A stretch of DNA of 64,000 bases from Lasiosphaeris hirsuta (lineage: Eukaryota; Ascomycota; Sordariomycetes; Sordariales; Lasiosphaeriaceae), in the NCBI GenBank assembly GCA_030549175.1, contig JAUKUA010000002.1, positions 6,076,001-6,140,000 on the forward strand. The letters are read 5' to 3'. The notes beneath the pieces were generated by a model, which was given only the letters and a program-made list of their open reading frames with translations, was not told the DNA's origin and did not search any database. The translations under genes were made by a program, and so were the position numbers. Below, one piece after another: positions 47,358 through 59,040 of the stretch. Each line of letters begins with the position of its first letter. The first letter of the stretch is position 1.

Positions 47358-48360
47358 GATTTGGGGTTTTGGTTGCTTTGGCGTTGGTGGCTTTGGACGA
47401 GGGGCTGGAAGCTGGAAGAAATCTTAAACATCAAGCGGAAAAAAAGGCGTTGGACCTTGGCGGATGGAGACTGTCACGTCAAAGAATAGACTGAGCTCAC
47501 AGGGACACACGAGGGCACGTAAAATTCTCTGGTTCCTCCGAATTCCTCATATGCTTGAGGATTGCGGCTTGCAGAGTTCCAATTGTTCTTTACAGTGCAA
47601 AATGTAGAACTCATTGTCGGAATAAGAACTTGGGCTGACAGGGCATGTGCATAGCAAGAACCACACCCAGATCAGCTGCCATCAAATTGGCCGTTCCATT
47701 CTCAACAAGTGAGTGGTCTACTTGATCCACCATCACGGTCATCTGGTACACTGGGGCCTCACAAGGGGGTGGAAAGGTATCTAGAGGAACATAAATGGTC
47801 GTCTAAGAGAAAAAATGCATCACAGCGCTTAGTTACCAGGCCAAACTGGGTAACCTCTCTACCCACGCGCAGGTCAAGGACCTGGTACAACGACTACTCG
47901 TCTCCCTACTCGAGCCCGGAGCATTTAGAAAACGATGGGTGCGGGCTTTTATTGGCTGGAACCCCAGGATCAAAGCCCAGAGGGCACGGCAGATTGATTC
48001 AGCCCGCGTCAACAGAGTCCGATTGAAGTTATTCGCAATTGGTAGAAGATATAGCTCCATCTAGTTGTTAAGGGTGTCAAGCCTGAGAAAGAGCGTACCG
48101 AATATGCTGCATGCCACTTGTCTTGGGCTACGAAACCTCCTACCCCATTGCCATTTCACTTAATTTGCCCCCTGTGTAATTATTCTTGTGGAGGGTATAA
48201 CTCTTGGAACCTTGATTGCCCTGACTGTTGGGTGCAACCCCAACGGCTGTAGACTGTCCTAACACCCTCGACATGCTATCTCTTATATATTGTAGCGCTT
48301 AACCTAGATGAAAACCCCTTCGCCATCCTCCAATACACACATTTACTGTCCGCCAAGACT
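47358..48360. other. Intergenic, no gene seen
   Basis: One kilobase between two plus-strand genes; short frames only. A CT-rich stretch precedes the next start. Confidence 0.4.
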
Positions 48361-50085
48361 ATGAACAACATTGATCAGCCAGTTGCCGATCGGGCGGCAA
48401 ACGATATCCAACCGCCTGGAGAGTCGAGCACGATAAACAGCACCACATGTAATGGACCGATGCATCCAATGATGGCGGCCGCCCACCACAACCAGACCAA
48501 AAGCAGGTAAGCAGCTTACGCCCTGATTCCTGCCAAGCAGTGGAAATGAGCAGACATTGACATTCATGACCAATACCTTAGCCTATGCCGCCTTCCATAT
48601 GTTATCTTGATTCGGCTGATGCAAACTTCGGACAAGACCATGGTCGAGTGTCTCCGGCGCTGCAGCCGCATATTCCTCCGCCTATTCCCCGCTGCTTTTG
48701 ACTCGGCGAACGACTCGTCTCTGCAATACTCGGATATGCCCAAATATCCATGGCCAGTGTCGACAAGAAAACTATCGTCGAAAGATAAGGCGAACCTGCT
48801 AGAATTGCTCGCGAGAGACGTATACTGCAAACGCTGCCTCTCCACCAGGCAGGCGCCCGACTGGGAAGCCCGCATCGCGGCCCTGACAAAGACCTACCTG
48901 CAATGCTCCGGCTGCAACGCCGAGCACCCGGCCTGCCTCTTCTCGGCCCGCCAGCGGAACCGGACCTGGGGAAAGTCGAAGCGGATATGCATCGGTCATC
49001 AAGGCTATATGCGGCTCTGCGAACATGTTACGGTGCCATGGTCCTCGGTCGTCGCCGAGGCCGACAGGCGGCTGCTTCCTGACGCGACGTTTTCAAAGGG
49101 GATCCGTACCACCCTAGCGATATGTAAACGGAGTAAACATAGACGAAGTTGCGGGCCGCGGCGCACGTTTCACGAATGGTTTTACCGCAAATTAACCCGT
49201 AGGGAAGCACAGTTAGATAGGCACATATCGTGCTGCCCGTTCGAGCCTACAGTTCTTTGTAGCTTTCAGCCATCCGTCGCAGTTCCCGGGCCTCCTAATA
49301 AATGTTACCTCCTGGTGGAGCCCGGTTGGTCCGGCCACCTTCCCCTGACCATGGGTTTAGATGACTGCTTTGCCGCCGAGGACCTCGAGAAGGGACTGTG
49401 GCGGCTGTACCGAGAGCAGGGCCACTTCATCTGTTCCCAGCTCAGCCCAGGACCGGTTACGGGGTCGGGAGTCTGCGATCCCAACCGGTGCGATTGCATC
49501 CGGTACGAGGGCCGTACCCAGACGGGCTGGTCGCGCCCTCCGATCGAGTGGCGGGAAGAGATAACATGCCGCCGTGACCGGACCCTCGGGCTCGGCATTG
49601 GAAGTATCGATGGGCACGAGCTCAAGCGGTCTTATTTCGAAGGCCTCAGGGGCCAGTGTTACTGGCAATGTTCGTCAGGACAACAGCACTTGTCGGGGGG
49701 ACCGTTTGACGGGTGCTATGATGTTCAGGTCGCGGATATCATTGCATCCGATAAGGACGCGGATTGTGCTGTTGTAAGTTACTCGGCACGCATCATGATT
49801 GAGCTGAATAGGAGCCAGCAACATGTCGGCCAGATGAATGCGAACTGGTACCACGCGCCTGATCCGGACTCGTATAGCCTTACCAGAGATGGGGAGGGCT
49901 TTGGCGTGTATTGGTGTAGGGATGAGGGATGTAGGAACTATTACCGCTTCAGCCAGTCTCGCCTGAGGGGGGTGTTGAAGGCTTCAGAGTACCTACGTAT
50001 CTATCTGAACCTACGGTGTCCGACCTACCTCATAATAATCCTAAATCCCGCCGATGCCGCCCAGGATTTTCTGGCACTACCATAG
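48361..50085 (+). CDS. F-box-like protein with Cys-rich region
   Basis: Exons 48361-48506 and 48582-50085 join in phase (75-nt intron) to 549 residues. After the splice, LCRLPYVILIRLMQTSDKTM and ECLRRCSRIFLRLFPAAF have the Leu-Pro and amphipathic helix pattern of an F-box at about residues 49-85. A Cys-rich section follows (YCKRCLSTRQAPDW, QCSGCNAEHPACLF, then CIGHQGYMRLCEH), typical of a fungal F-box family where the Cys pairs may bind zinc. The C-terminal 300 residues have more scattered Cys/Trp and no known domain. F-box proteins recruit substrates to SCF ubiquitin ligases; a target is unknown. The frame is intact. The next feature downstream is an LTR fragment. Confidence 0.7.
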
Positions 50086-50249
50086 GTAATCACAAGTATC
50101 ACAGTAATCCACCACGGCGGGAGCTGAGAGCGTCGATACTGCCAGGCGTTGGAGTCAACTCGTGGTCGGAGTAGGCTGAGGCGATGCGCAAGCAGGTTGC
50201 AGCAACGATGCGAGACAAGGCCACGGCTACCCGAATTGTGTGATTGTAT

Positions 50250-50448
50250 TGCTTGTCCTGTGGTCTTTGGCTCTGCCAGCGACCTTGCTCTTCATAGAGC
50301 TTCTTGTTGTTGCAGAGAAAGCCTTGTAGTGGCTTAGCTAGCCACACAGCCACTCTATATGCCTTGCTCAAGGTTGATTGTTGTTGCCACTATCGTGGCA
50401 ATGCTAACGCCCTCAATTCTAGCATCTACCACCCTGTTCCATCTGACA
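50250..50448 (-). repeat. Copia-type LTR fragment (probably solo)
   Basis: Starts on the minus strand TGTCAGATGGAACAGGGTGG at 50448 and matches the LTR at 57774-57990 over most of its length (gctagccacacagc, gttgttgccactatcgt, ctaacgc, ctcaattctagcatct). Homology fades toward 50250, and no flanking target duplication was found. No internal element sequence adjoins it, so it is a solo or truncated LTR. Confidence 0.6.
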
Positions 50449-51218
50449 AGGACTAGTCCGTGCGTCCGGGCCTAGTTCTAGGCTACCAAGCTACTAAGTT
50501 AAGGTGTCGGCTTGGCTGAACATGTCGAGGACGGTGAGAGGGTTTATTATATTTCTAGGTTCGGTGGGCATTATCGCAGGGGACGAGGATGAGCTTTTGC
50601 ATTCAAGGCGCGGTTTGCGCTGCGGCTGTGTTTGTGGTGATTACATTGCAGATTTGGGGGAAGAGGTTGAGGGTTTGGGCTGGGTCGTTGAACTTTGCGA
50701 CTACGGAATGCGCTGGGTTTTGCTGGGGATTGCGACACGCGGGAGAGGTGATGAAAGAACAGAGGAGTGCGGAGAAGGTGCAATTCGACGATAGAACAAA
50801 TTCAGTGGAAATTTCCAATTTTTACAAAGAACTGACTAGTGATTGGATGGCCGCAGCTCGTGTTAGGGTTTTGTATGCGCACAGTTTGTGGCCGAACCGA
50901 GATATGGTGTTGCACAAGAGTGCTCAATGACACGTAAAGATTGGCACAAATTTGAAAGCTGCATTTCACGTTCGACAAAAAGGCGTCATTTTTTTTTTGG
51001 CAGCAACTCTAGGCACCAGTCATTACCTCTGAGCTGCGTGCGGGGTACGACTTCTTATCAGAAGAACAATGTGCTTCTTTAGAGCTGTCCTCCGAGGATT
51101 TCGACGCAGTTTTGCATCATCAATTTACCGCTTGCTAAGGCTCGACTCAAGAAAGTAAAAGCGGAAACCTCCAGAGGTGTCGAGGTCGTTAACCTAAAAA
51201 GTTCGACTCGAACAAACA
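50449..51218. other. Intergenic, no gene supported
   Basis: Frames of up to 113 codons overlap on both strands without any family signature. It forms the upstream region of the HET pseudogene. Confidence 0.4.
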
Positions 51219-53174
51219 ATGCGTCTCATCAACACTCTGACCTTGACGCTACACAACTTCCTCGGCGCCGACGTGCCTATATATGCCATCTTATCGCACA
51301 CATGGGGAAGCCAGGAAGAGGAGATAACTTTCCAAGACTGGCTTTACGCCCAACGACAGAACCCGCCGCGGTGGGGATGGATCTACGATGAGGAAGAAGT
51401 GGGGAAGATAAAAGCGAAGTCTGGGTACGAGAAGATCTAGAGCGCCTGTCAACGAGCACGGAAAGACGGGTTTTCTTGGATATGGGTCGACACCAACTGC
51501 ATCGATAAAACTAGCTCGGCTGAGCTAAGCGAGGCCATCAACTCTATGTATAGATGGTATATAGTAAGGCTAAAGTCTGCTATGCTTTCCTTGCAGATGT
51601 TTCCACATCGCGGCAGGAAGATTACATACAGGACGGAAGCGAGTTCCGATGCAGTCGGTGGTTCTCAAGAGGGTGGACTTTGCAGGAGCTCCTCGCACCG
51701 GATTGCCTAGTTTTCTTCACGAATTCATGGACTCGGATTGGCGACAAAAAGGAGATGGCGGAGGCAATTCACGAAATCACAGCAATACCAAAATCTACTA
51801 TCGTGGAACCCAGACTAATACGATGTGGGGGGATTGGCCATTTCAATGTGGCTGCCATGATGTCATGGGCGTCGAGGCGGGAAACGATTCTAATCGAAGA
51901 CATGGCCTACTGCCTCATGGGTCTGTTCGGAGTTAATATGCCGTTACTGTATGGCGAGGGCGACCAAGCGTTCCTTCGATTGCAACTGGAAATCACCCAG
52001 AAACGAAATGACCCGACCTTTCTTGTGTGGCAAAATATCTCTGCACCCCCGAAACGTGCGGATGGAATCGTGCCGGCTAGGTTGCTGGACACATTTGCAA
52101 GTGAGCCTGCTTGCTTCAGTCCCAGTAACGGCTGCCACCGTACGGAATCTTCTTCTCCTGATGAGACTTATAAGATGGGGATAGTCTTCTCCGAACCTGT
52201 ACGTACAACAAATATCCATCTGGATAACCTCGGTCTATCACTAAGGCTTCCTCTTGTGGAGACTCTGGCGCGATCTACTCAGTTTGTTATTTTACCCTTT
52301 TCCCAGCGACATCGGGCATTGTGGATGCCTATACACAGAGGGCGCTATTCCATTAGGTTGCAGCTTCCCTTCTCAATATTAAGTATCGCCAAGACCTAAT
52401 ACGTTCCAGGTACGACAAAAATCACGTTGCCCACATACGGGTATGACAGACATTTGCAAGTGCCGGACCTTTATCATCGATTATTCCCCCGTTCTCCAAC
52501 GCGACGGAGGTCGCCCATTTCCGTCTTGCTCACCTTTCCTAGGGGCGTCCAAGGTTACGAAGTTACCGAGAAGTTTCCGCTAATCGCTTCCATGTCTAAC
52601 GAAATTTTCCTCGGGCTTTGCGTCGACAACTATCAACCTAACATCCCGTTCGGAGCAATTGAGTTTCAAAGGCATGGTGAACACGTCAAACACGCTGTGT
52701 TTTTTTGCGGTAGATCTAGCCAATCGACGTTGTACATGCAGGGACATTTCCTGCTCCCGTTTCATTTATCAAAAGGCCTGGAACGAGGGTGGACATTACA
52801 GCTTGGAGCTGCGAGCGAGGAGCCAACTGGCCTATCTAACTGATCCATCATATGATGAGCCTATCGTATATACCTGGGAGCATCGCTATAGCATACTGGA
52901 GCGGAACACCTCGATAACAACGCCCGGGGTCGTAACAGTTGACGGCTGCTTTCACAATGCTTCCGGTGACCATGCCATCTCCCCTCTGGTTCAACACGAC
53001 GGAGTAAACAACGCTGGTCCTGCAGATAGCGACCAGAGAGATGAATTTATTGTCGCACAGATAATCTTCCCCAATCAAAATGGTGACCAGCAATTTCGAA
53101 AGCGACACGCCGCCAGGAAGCAAAGGTGTTGTTCAGACACCGAGAACCGAGAAGATGATACGGACTTGGAATGA
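51219..53174 (+). pseudogene. HET-domain protein pseudogene
   Basis: Starts MRLINTLTLTLHNFLG, followed by YAILSHTWG, the classic opening of HET proteins. Further HET-domain signatures follow in order: DGFSWIWVDTNCIDK, ELSEAINSMYRWY, VCYAFLADVS, SRGWTLQELLAPDCLVFF, then MSWASRRETILIEDMAYCLM and GLFGVNMPLLYGEGDQAF. Defects are a TAG at 51438-51440 inside the domain (one C-to-T from CAG), a frame change right after MYRWY at about 51557, another frame break near 52400 and one near 52750. The C-terminal third (to 53174) still reads as protein across two frames (VYTWEHRYSILERNTS, VVTVDGCF). HET proteins trigger incompatibility death; this copy cannot. Its 3' end is 46 bp from the left target duplication of the hAT element. 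Confidence 0.85.
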
Positions 53175-53219
53175 TATATTTTTGGTTGTCAAAATGGCTA
53201 CGCACAGGCAATACGGCCT

Positions 53220-53227
53220 GCCACGGC
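53220..53227. repeat. hAT left target-site duplication (gccacggc)
   Basis: Eight bp identical to 56322-56329 on the other side of the element; 8 bp is the hallmark length for hAT transposons. Confidence 0.9.
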
Positions 53228-53350
53228 CAGCGCCTGACTCAAGCCAATCAAGCTCAAGCCGGGCACCCAGCTTGGCTTGGCTTGACCCCAAAAAAGGCGA
53301 TTTGGTAAGCCAGAAGGCCGGCTTGGCTTGGCTTGAAGTGGCTTGAATCC
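53228..53350. repeat. hAT left terminal inverted repeat and subterminal motifs
   Basis: TIR CAGCGCCTGACTCAAGCCAA, then repeated cttggcttgg motifs in both orientations up to about 53350. Confidence 0.8.
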
Positions 53351-53433
53351 GGTGCCAAGCCCGGAATAATACAATTTTCCGCTCCGAACCCCCCCTGAAA
53401 GACAAAATATCTGCTATCTAAAATATACATGCT

Positions 53434-56010
53434 TCACAACCTCCAATTTCGCAGCCAATTCCGTAGGTACTGTAGCTTGGAGATTGTTGAATCCAATAAC
53501 GAGTGTCTTTGTGACCCTATCGTCAACTTGGCCAGGCTAAATACCCTCTCATACGCTGTACTGGCACCTAGAATAGTAAGTATGTCAATCGCCATCCTCG
53601 AGAGCCTTGGAAAACGCTCCTTATTAGCCAGCCACCACTCTAAGGGATCTCCCACTTCCTCTGGCACAGGCTCTGACAAGTAGATGCCTACTTCATCTTC
53701 GTTAACTAGCACCACCACACGCTCCCTACGAATACCGCCATATAGGAACTGTTGCCGCACCGGAACGCGGGCCGGCTGTTGCCGTATCGGTCCAGCAATG
53801 GGTTGTTGGCGGTACTCACGGTCGTAGAGTGTACGAAAGCTGGTAATTATACCAGCAGCTTGCTCCTCAGGGATATACTCTTTAATCCACAGCTTCCGGA
53901 GCGATGGATAGAGTATCTAGGCTACCCAGTAGACCGGCGAGTCGTTCAAGGTCTGGATATACTCTTCTAACTTGGCGATGGCACAGTCAATACTCTATTG
54001 GAGATAGTTACAACCCCCTGAATCTATATCGTCATGTAGGGGCTCCGGCTCAGGGGTGCCGAGTTAAACTCTGCCAGGCGGAGGTATCTGACTGGCGGCC
54101 CGGCTCTGCGGCTTGGGTAGGTCGACTTCGAAGCCTTGGAAGCGGCGGGGTAGTTGGTTAGTGGTAGATCGTTATGTGCGCCCGGAAGCAGTGGCCGGCC
54201 TTGTAAGCTCAGGGGCATCTCTTTGTAGGGCATCTTGTTGTTGTGGCCGTTGCAACTGTAGAAGATCCGGGCCTTAGATTGCTACGTTTTCGAGATAATC
54301 GCTATATCTGACTCTTTGAAGTTGTAACTGTTGTAACAGAGTGTAGGTAGTAGGTACTACGTCAGTAATATTAGAGTTGTTACCCTCAAAGACCTTCGTT
54401 ATCGTCTTAAAAGGCTATAGGATAAAGAGGATATCTATCAATACAGCCTAATCTTATGGGCTTAACATATCTTCATGGTCCGGCCGCTTCGCTATAGGTA
54501 GCCGAGCCAAGGTTCCAAGATAGTAGTCTAACGGCTCACGCATAAGAACCGCCCTCTCGATCATAAAAAACACTAAATTCCATCGAGTATCATTGTCTCC
54601 CTATAATTGTAAGGAACTGTAGTCGTTATCGAAAAGAATAGTTCCGTGTTCTTCCACTTCCTGTTACGTAAGTTGCCCCCTGGTAATCCTTATGAAATCC
54701 TCGTGCCGTTAAGTACTACGCCGAACCTAAGTGACAACGTTATATAGCTTGCTAATAGGGCCTTTCTTCCTCCTCTGTTCTAGGGCCGCTTTCTCTTCCT
54801 TCATATTTATATGGGCCTAGGAGCTAGGCTCAAGCCTACGTAAGAGCCCAAGGCTCTTACTCTTTAGGAATGCCTTAGTAACAAGATTTAAGATGTGGCT
54901 GAAGTAACGAATACGGCGTGTAGACTTCAGGGTAGCGAGTGTATCGAAATCGAGAGTCGGATTCAAGTGGTCGATAAGGCTATCGATGTAAGTATTATTT
55001 ACAATTGCGTTATCCGACTAGAAGTAGCCGATACGATCTGTGATATCGTAGTCTTCGGTAACTTTCATGATAATAAGAGCCATGTTCTTGCCGCTGTGAT
55101 AACTAAAGACCCTCTCCATGGATAACAACTACGTGTGGAAGATGCCATCGCTATCAAGATAGTGTACTACCACGGTAAGGAGCGAATACAAATTCGGAGA
55201 GGTCTAGAGATCAAAGGAAAGGTACTTCTTGTAAAGAGAGGAACGAAGAGATTCCATCAAACGCCCTTTGCCGTGGATGTGTTTCTTTGTTATCTATCGC
55301 GCGATACTCTTGCCGGCTTGTGGTATCAATTCGTCAATCATTTACGGGTTAAGGAGGCGTAGGAGAGTACGGAAGTCTTCGTGTTACACCACCTGAAAGG
55401 ATATATCCGAATCTACGATCCAATTGATGAGGGACTCCTTAAATAGCTCTACTGCCATACGCGGAATCGCGGGCCTGTTGCCAGCCAGAAGTAGGTAATG
55501 GAAGGCCTTCCTTTTTAACTTGTTAGTAGATTCGGAGCCTACACTACTATCGGCACTACTATCGGTATTACTACTATTCTTACTATAGTACTGTATGTTA
55601 TGCTCCTTGGCCAGATACCTAGCCGGGCCAGTTGTAGCATCAGCCTTATATAGGCCTTTGTTACAAAGCTTACAGGTCTAGTAACTACCTTCCACGCTCT
55701 CGTCCTCCCGGATCTAGGCTAGCCAGTAGCCGTGTACGCCTATCCATGACGATCAGGCGGTACGCTTGTGTATCCAGTCCTCCAAAATGTAGGTCTTACC
55801 CTTATGTTTGATAGTAGGCATGTCGGAGATACGCGAGAAGATATCGATTCGGAGGAACACATTGGCGGCTTGATCTGTGATGCCAGGGAGCCGACGGCTG
55901 GTAAAAAAGAGTAGATTTATCGTAGTAGAATTGCTTGTTGTGACCGATCCCATGGAGATACCATCGCTAGTAGCCGACGCGGTGTCAGAAAGTGTATCGA
56001 AGTCAGCCAT
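53434..56010 (-). pseudogene. hAT transposase remnant
   Basis: The minus-strand start at 56010 (MADFDTLSDTASATSDGISM) opens a polar leader. A BED-type zinc-finger region (CKLCNKGLYKADATTGPARY near 55615-55680) follows, then HEDFRTLLRLLNP with IDELIPQAGKSIAR. The C-terminal hAT dimerisation domain is at 53434-53760: DPLEWWLANKERFPRLSRMA, ASTAYERVFSLAKL and LQYLRNWLRNW. Stops break the frame in the middle (for instance a TAA where VVQHED is expected, again C-to-T). All landmarks of a hAT transposase are present in order, so loss of function is due to point changes rather than deletion. Confidence 0.8.
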
Positions 56011-56164
56011 GATGTCGGTAGATGTGGTGGAGGTGCGGATGTGGTGGAGATGTACATTTGGTGTGGAGGTGTGTGATGGAGAAACACCAACTTAGGGAGG
56101 CATGCCCCTGGAAAATACAAACTTTTTTCACATTATTTGGGCGTCCGACTTCAGGCCTATTTGG

Positions 56165-56321
56165 CCCTGAAAAATAGAAAAAGTGGACCCAAGCCAAATC
56201 TTGCCAAATCCTGGAAATCTGGGCTTGGCTTGGCTTGAGGGCACTTTTTCCCAGCTTGGCTTGAGGCTTGGCTTGGCTTGATTGGCTTGGCTTGGGTCAG
56301 CTTGGCTTGTGTCAGGCGCTG
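56165..56321. repeat. hAT right terminal inverted repeat and subterminal motifs
   Basis: Reads CAGCGCCTGACACAAGCCAA from the outer end on the minus strand. At least eight ggcttggctt-type motifs lie in the adjoining 150 bp. Confidence 0.8.
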
Positions 56322-56329
56322 GCCACGGC
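56322..56329. repeat. hAT right target-site duplication (gccacggc)
   Basis: Identical to 53220-53227. Confidence 0.9.
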
Positions 56330-57203
56330 CTGCCCTCGTCACGGATCTTGACACCGGCATCCTCAGTTTTGAAAGAGAGAGCGCCAGCTCGGGGCTACTT
56401 GCGAATTGTTTCATCCTGGCCACTTGAGTTGGCCCTCGGTCACGTTCAGTGCCTTCATCCAGCTCGTGATCTGCAGAGGACTCAATCCCGCATTCTGCAC
56501 GCTGTGCTAGAACAAAGCAGCGCTCCCTCTTGCAAACCTTCAACTCGGGCCACCCGTCGCCATACCTCTCGGGGTACTCATCAAGGGTCGAAGTCGTCCA
56601 CATTTCCGGCGTGGCCGGCCATGCGAGACCGTCGAAGAAACGGGCGATTCCATTGCTCCACCAGGTGGATATGATGTTGAAATCAAGGCCTGGATGGTGA
56701 TACAAAATCACGCACCGATTCATCTCGTGGACGATGTTCTTTTTCATTGGGAGCGAGTCGAGTCCTTCATTAAGCACTGGGAATCTAATATAATATGGCA
56801 AATAGTGTGGTTTTATATATCTTCCAGTTTAGCAAATTTGTCGAGGTTTACCGAGTGGCTTGCCTCCTGGGTGGTGTTTATAAGTGAGGCGATAATCTGC
56901 AGAGGTCGCTCCGCCGTGCCGGCGTGGGATCTAAAGAGTTGTAGTCCCTTGCCGATGGCCTGTTTTCCCTGCCAGTACGAGGTGCACGTGGGCGTCTTGT
57001 TGCCAGGACTCTTCGCTGCGGTGGAGTGTCACTGCCATGTGAGTGTCGGGCTCTATATGATTGGTTGAGCGCCGGGTGTCGCATTTCGATTCCCTAGCGC
57101 CGAGAACGTGAATGAAATTACGGTATAACCAGACGGGGCAGTCAATCAGGTTATCGGGCGCTGCTAGGATAGGGACGGCGGTGAATAGGCCGAAGAGCCT
57201 CAA
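56322..57203 (-). pseudogene. Unknown secreted-protein gene, frameshifted and cut by the hAT insertion
   Basis: The start at 57203 gives a signal-peptide-like MRLFGLFTAVPILAAPDN. The frame reads on to HVHLVLAGK, where it must change by one base to continue as QAIGKGLQLFRSHAG and NTTQEASHSVNLDKFAKLED. A further break (intron or frameshift) near 56800 leads into EMNRCVILYHHPGLDFNIIS, then WSNGIARFFDGLAWPATPEM and GDGWPELKVCKRERCFVLA. The last frame runs straight into the hAT terminal repeat. Removing the transposon and one duplication copy would continue this frame on the left side for about 35 codons. I do not recognise the family. The conserved-looking Trp/Cys blocks suggest a once functional gene. 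Confidence 0.5.
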
Positions 57204-57773
57204 AAAGAAGGGCAGGTTTCATTTTGACTACTCGAGAGATATAAGGAGAGTAAGTAGGTCTTGGTTTATATGAAGTGAATTTCAGAAGAGAATGTCTATT
57301 TCTGTAGCCTAGGTAACAATTTCAAGCTATCCCTATATCATAGAAGCAAAGATGTTATAGTCCCTAAAGGAGGTAGTAACATAGACCAGTTTAGGGTTCA
57401 ATAGAATATTATAACGTCTAAGATAATCCTATTACCATGGTCTAGTCATTTAGGAATATAACAAGAGTAAATAGTATAATACGTTAATTGTCACACTTTT
57501 TGCGAAAGGAAATTCCTTTTGCCTGCAGAGCTAGACCACGTATATAGTACCCCATATGCCACATGCGACATTAATATATAAATATACATTAAGACTCTTA
57601 ATACTATATATATAAATCTAAATAAGTACCTATATCGGTGACTTAGGGACCGATTTCTACTAATAGTTTTAACCATTCCCTTCTCTATACACATTTTCCA
57701 TACCTTATACTACCCTGAAGTCTCAGAGGCTAACTCTCCATGAGATATTACGCTGTCAAAATCACTGCACTTT
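57204..57773. other. AT-rich intergenic region
   Basis: Rich in TA dinucleotides from about 57240 to 57720; looks like old degraded repeat sequence. No gene seen. Confidence 0.4.
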
Positions 57774-57990
57774 TGATGGGGGTTGCAATTGTAGTATTGT
57801 GTTGCTTGTCGCACCTCTCTGGCCTACGGCCAGAGTGGGGCTACTTATAGGAGTTCAAGATAGTCTTTGTAGTAGCGTAGCTAGCCACACAGCTACTCTA
57901 TTTGCCTTGCTTAAGGTTAACCGTTGTTGCCACTATCGTAGCATTGCTAACGCCTCAATTCTAGCATCTTCCACCCTGTTCCATCTTACA
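57774..57990 (-). repeat. Copia LTR (3' LTR)
   Basis: About 217 bp on the minus strand, beginning TGTAAGATGGAACAGGG directly after a purine tract (gaggggg) and probably ending ...CCCCCATCA at 57774. Homologous to the fragment at 50250-50448. Confidence 0.65.
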
Positions 57991-59040
57991 CACCCCCTCA
58001 GATTCAAGCCTTCCTTTGAAGTATTGGATCTGGTCCTAGGTTCAATTCCTGAATGGTTCAGAGAGTCCAATTTGTTGGATAAATCGTTGGTGCAGTAGAT
58101 AGATAAGGGCTTTAGTGAGGCCGTCAGCGATCATCTTGGCTGAAGGTGTATATTCAACTATGATCCTCTTGTTCCTAACTTCTTGGCGTAGCTAGTGGTT
58201 GGGGATATCTACATGACGTAGTAGAGTCTATAGAGTGGCTATTTCAGCCGTAACTAGTCGAATAGTTTGTTTGTTGTCACACTGGATCTTGATACGATAG
58301 TCGTCTAGTCGTATAGTCAATTCGGCTAACAGTCAACTTATGAAGAGGGACTCTTTCGCAGTTTGTACTAACGCTAGGAGTTCGGCTTCTGTTATTGATG
58401 TGGTAACGGTATCTTACTTGTTAGCTCTCCAGCCTATGAGCCCACCAAATAGCTTCATAACGTAGGCTTATTAGGAGCTCTTACGGTCAAGGCTATTTTC
58501 TACAAAAGAGGTATCACTAGCCATTACGAAGTCGTCTTCTCCTCCTAACTGTAGAGCTAGGTTACATGTGTTATGTAGGTAGTGTAGCACTTGATCTGTG
58601 GCCTTGTGATGTTATGGTCCAGGATTGGTGTTAAATCTGACTAGCCGTAATACTACAAAAGTGATATCTGGCCTCGTAATCACAGTAGCGTATAGAATAG
58701 ATCCAATCTTTTGTTGGTATCTTGTTATTGAAGAGTGTTCAGCCTTTTCGTGGTAGGGTAATAGCTCTGTTATAGCCACAGTCACCTTTATCTTTATTAT
58801 TGGCTCTGTATCAGCCAACTGGACGATTTTGTCAAAGTAAGCTGTTTATGATAACCAAATTAGGCCTTTAGGTCTATCTCTTAGAACCTCAATACCTAGG
58901 AACCACTGTAAGTCGTTTCCACCTGTAAGTTGGTATTTCTGTTGTAGTTGCTGGATTAACCTCTGGGCTTTGGCCGTATCTTGTTTCCGATAGCCGAAGA
59001 CGATATCGCCAACATAAAAGAAATTCCAACCTTGTCCGGG
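57774..59040 (-). mobile_element. Copia-type retrotransposon fragment (3' end)
   Basis: Minus-strand order is reverse transcriptase C-terminal half, RNase H, purine tract, LTR. The element stops abruptly at about 59040 inside the RT, so the 5' two-thirds are missing. The RT active-site block reads YVGDIVF where YVDD is usual. Further landmarks are GGNDLQWFLGIEVLRDRPKG, RYQQKIGSILYATVITRPDI and VRFNTNPGP, and RNase H follows (VTTSITEAELLALVQTAKES, QCDNKQT, ADGLTKAL). Several stops are present. A related LTR piece lies at 50250-50448. Confidence 0.85.

Larger units (their letters stand above)
53228..56321 (-). mobile_element. hAT DNA transposon, inactivated
   Basis: 3,094 bp between perfect 8-bp duplications. 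Terminal inverted repeats start CAGCGCCTGAC(T/A)CAAGCCAA at both ends, fitting the CAG-start of hAT ends. The first and last ~150 bp carry many copies of the decamer-like AAGCCAAGCC / GGCTTGGCTT, as subterminal transposase-binding repeats do. The body encodes a hAT transposase on the minus strand with several stops. It lies between the HET pseudogene and another decayed gene. The terminal duplications are perfect, so insertion is fairly young, although the coding region is dead. Confidence 0.9.
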
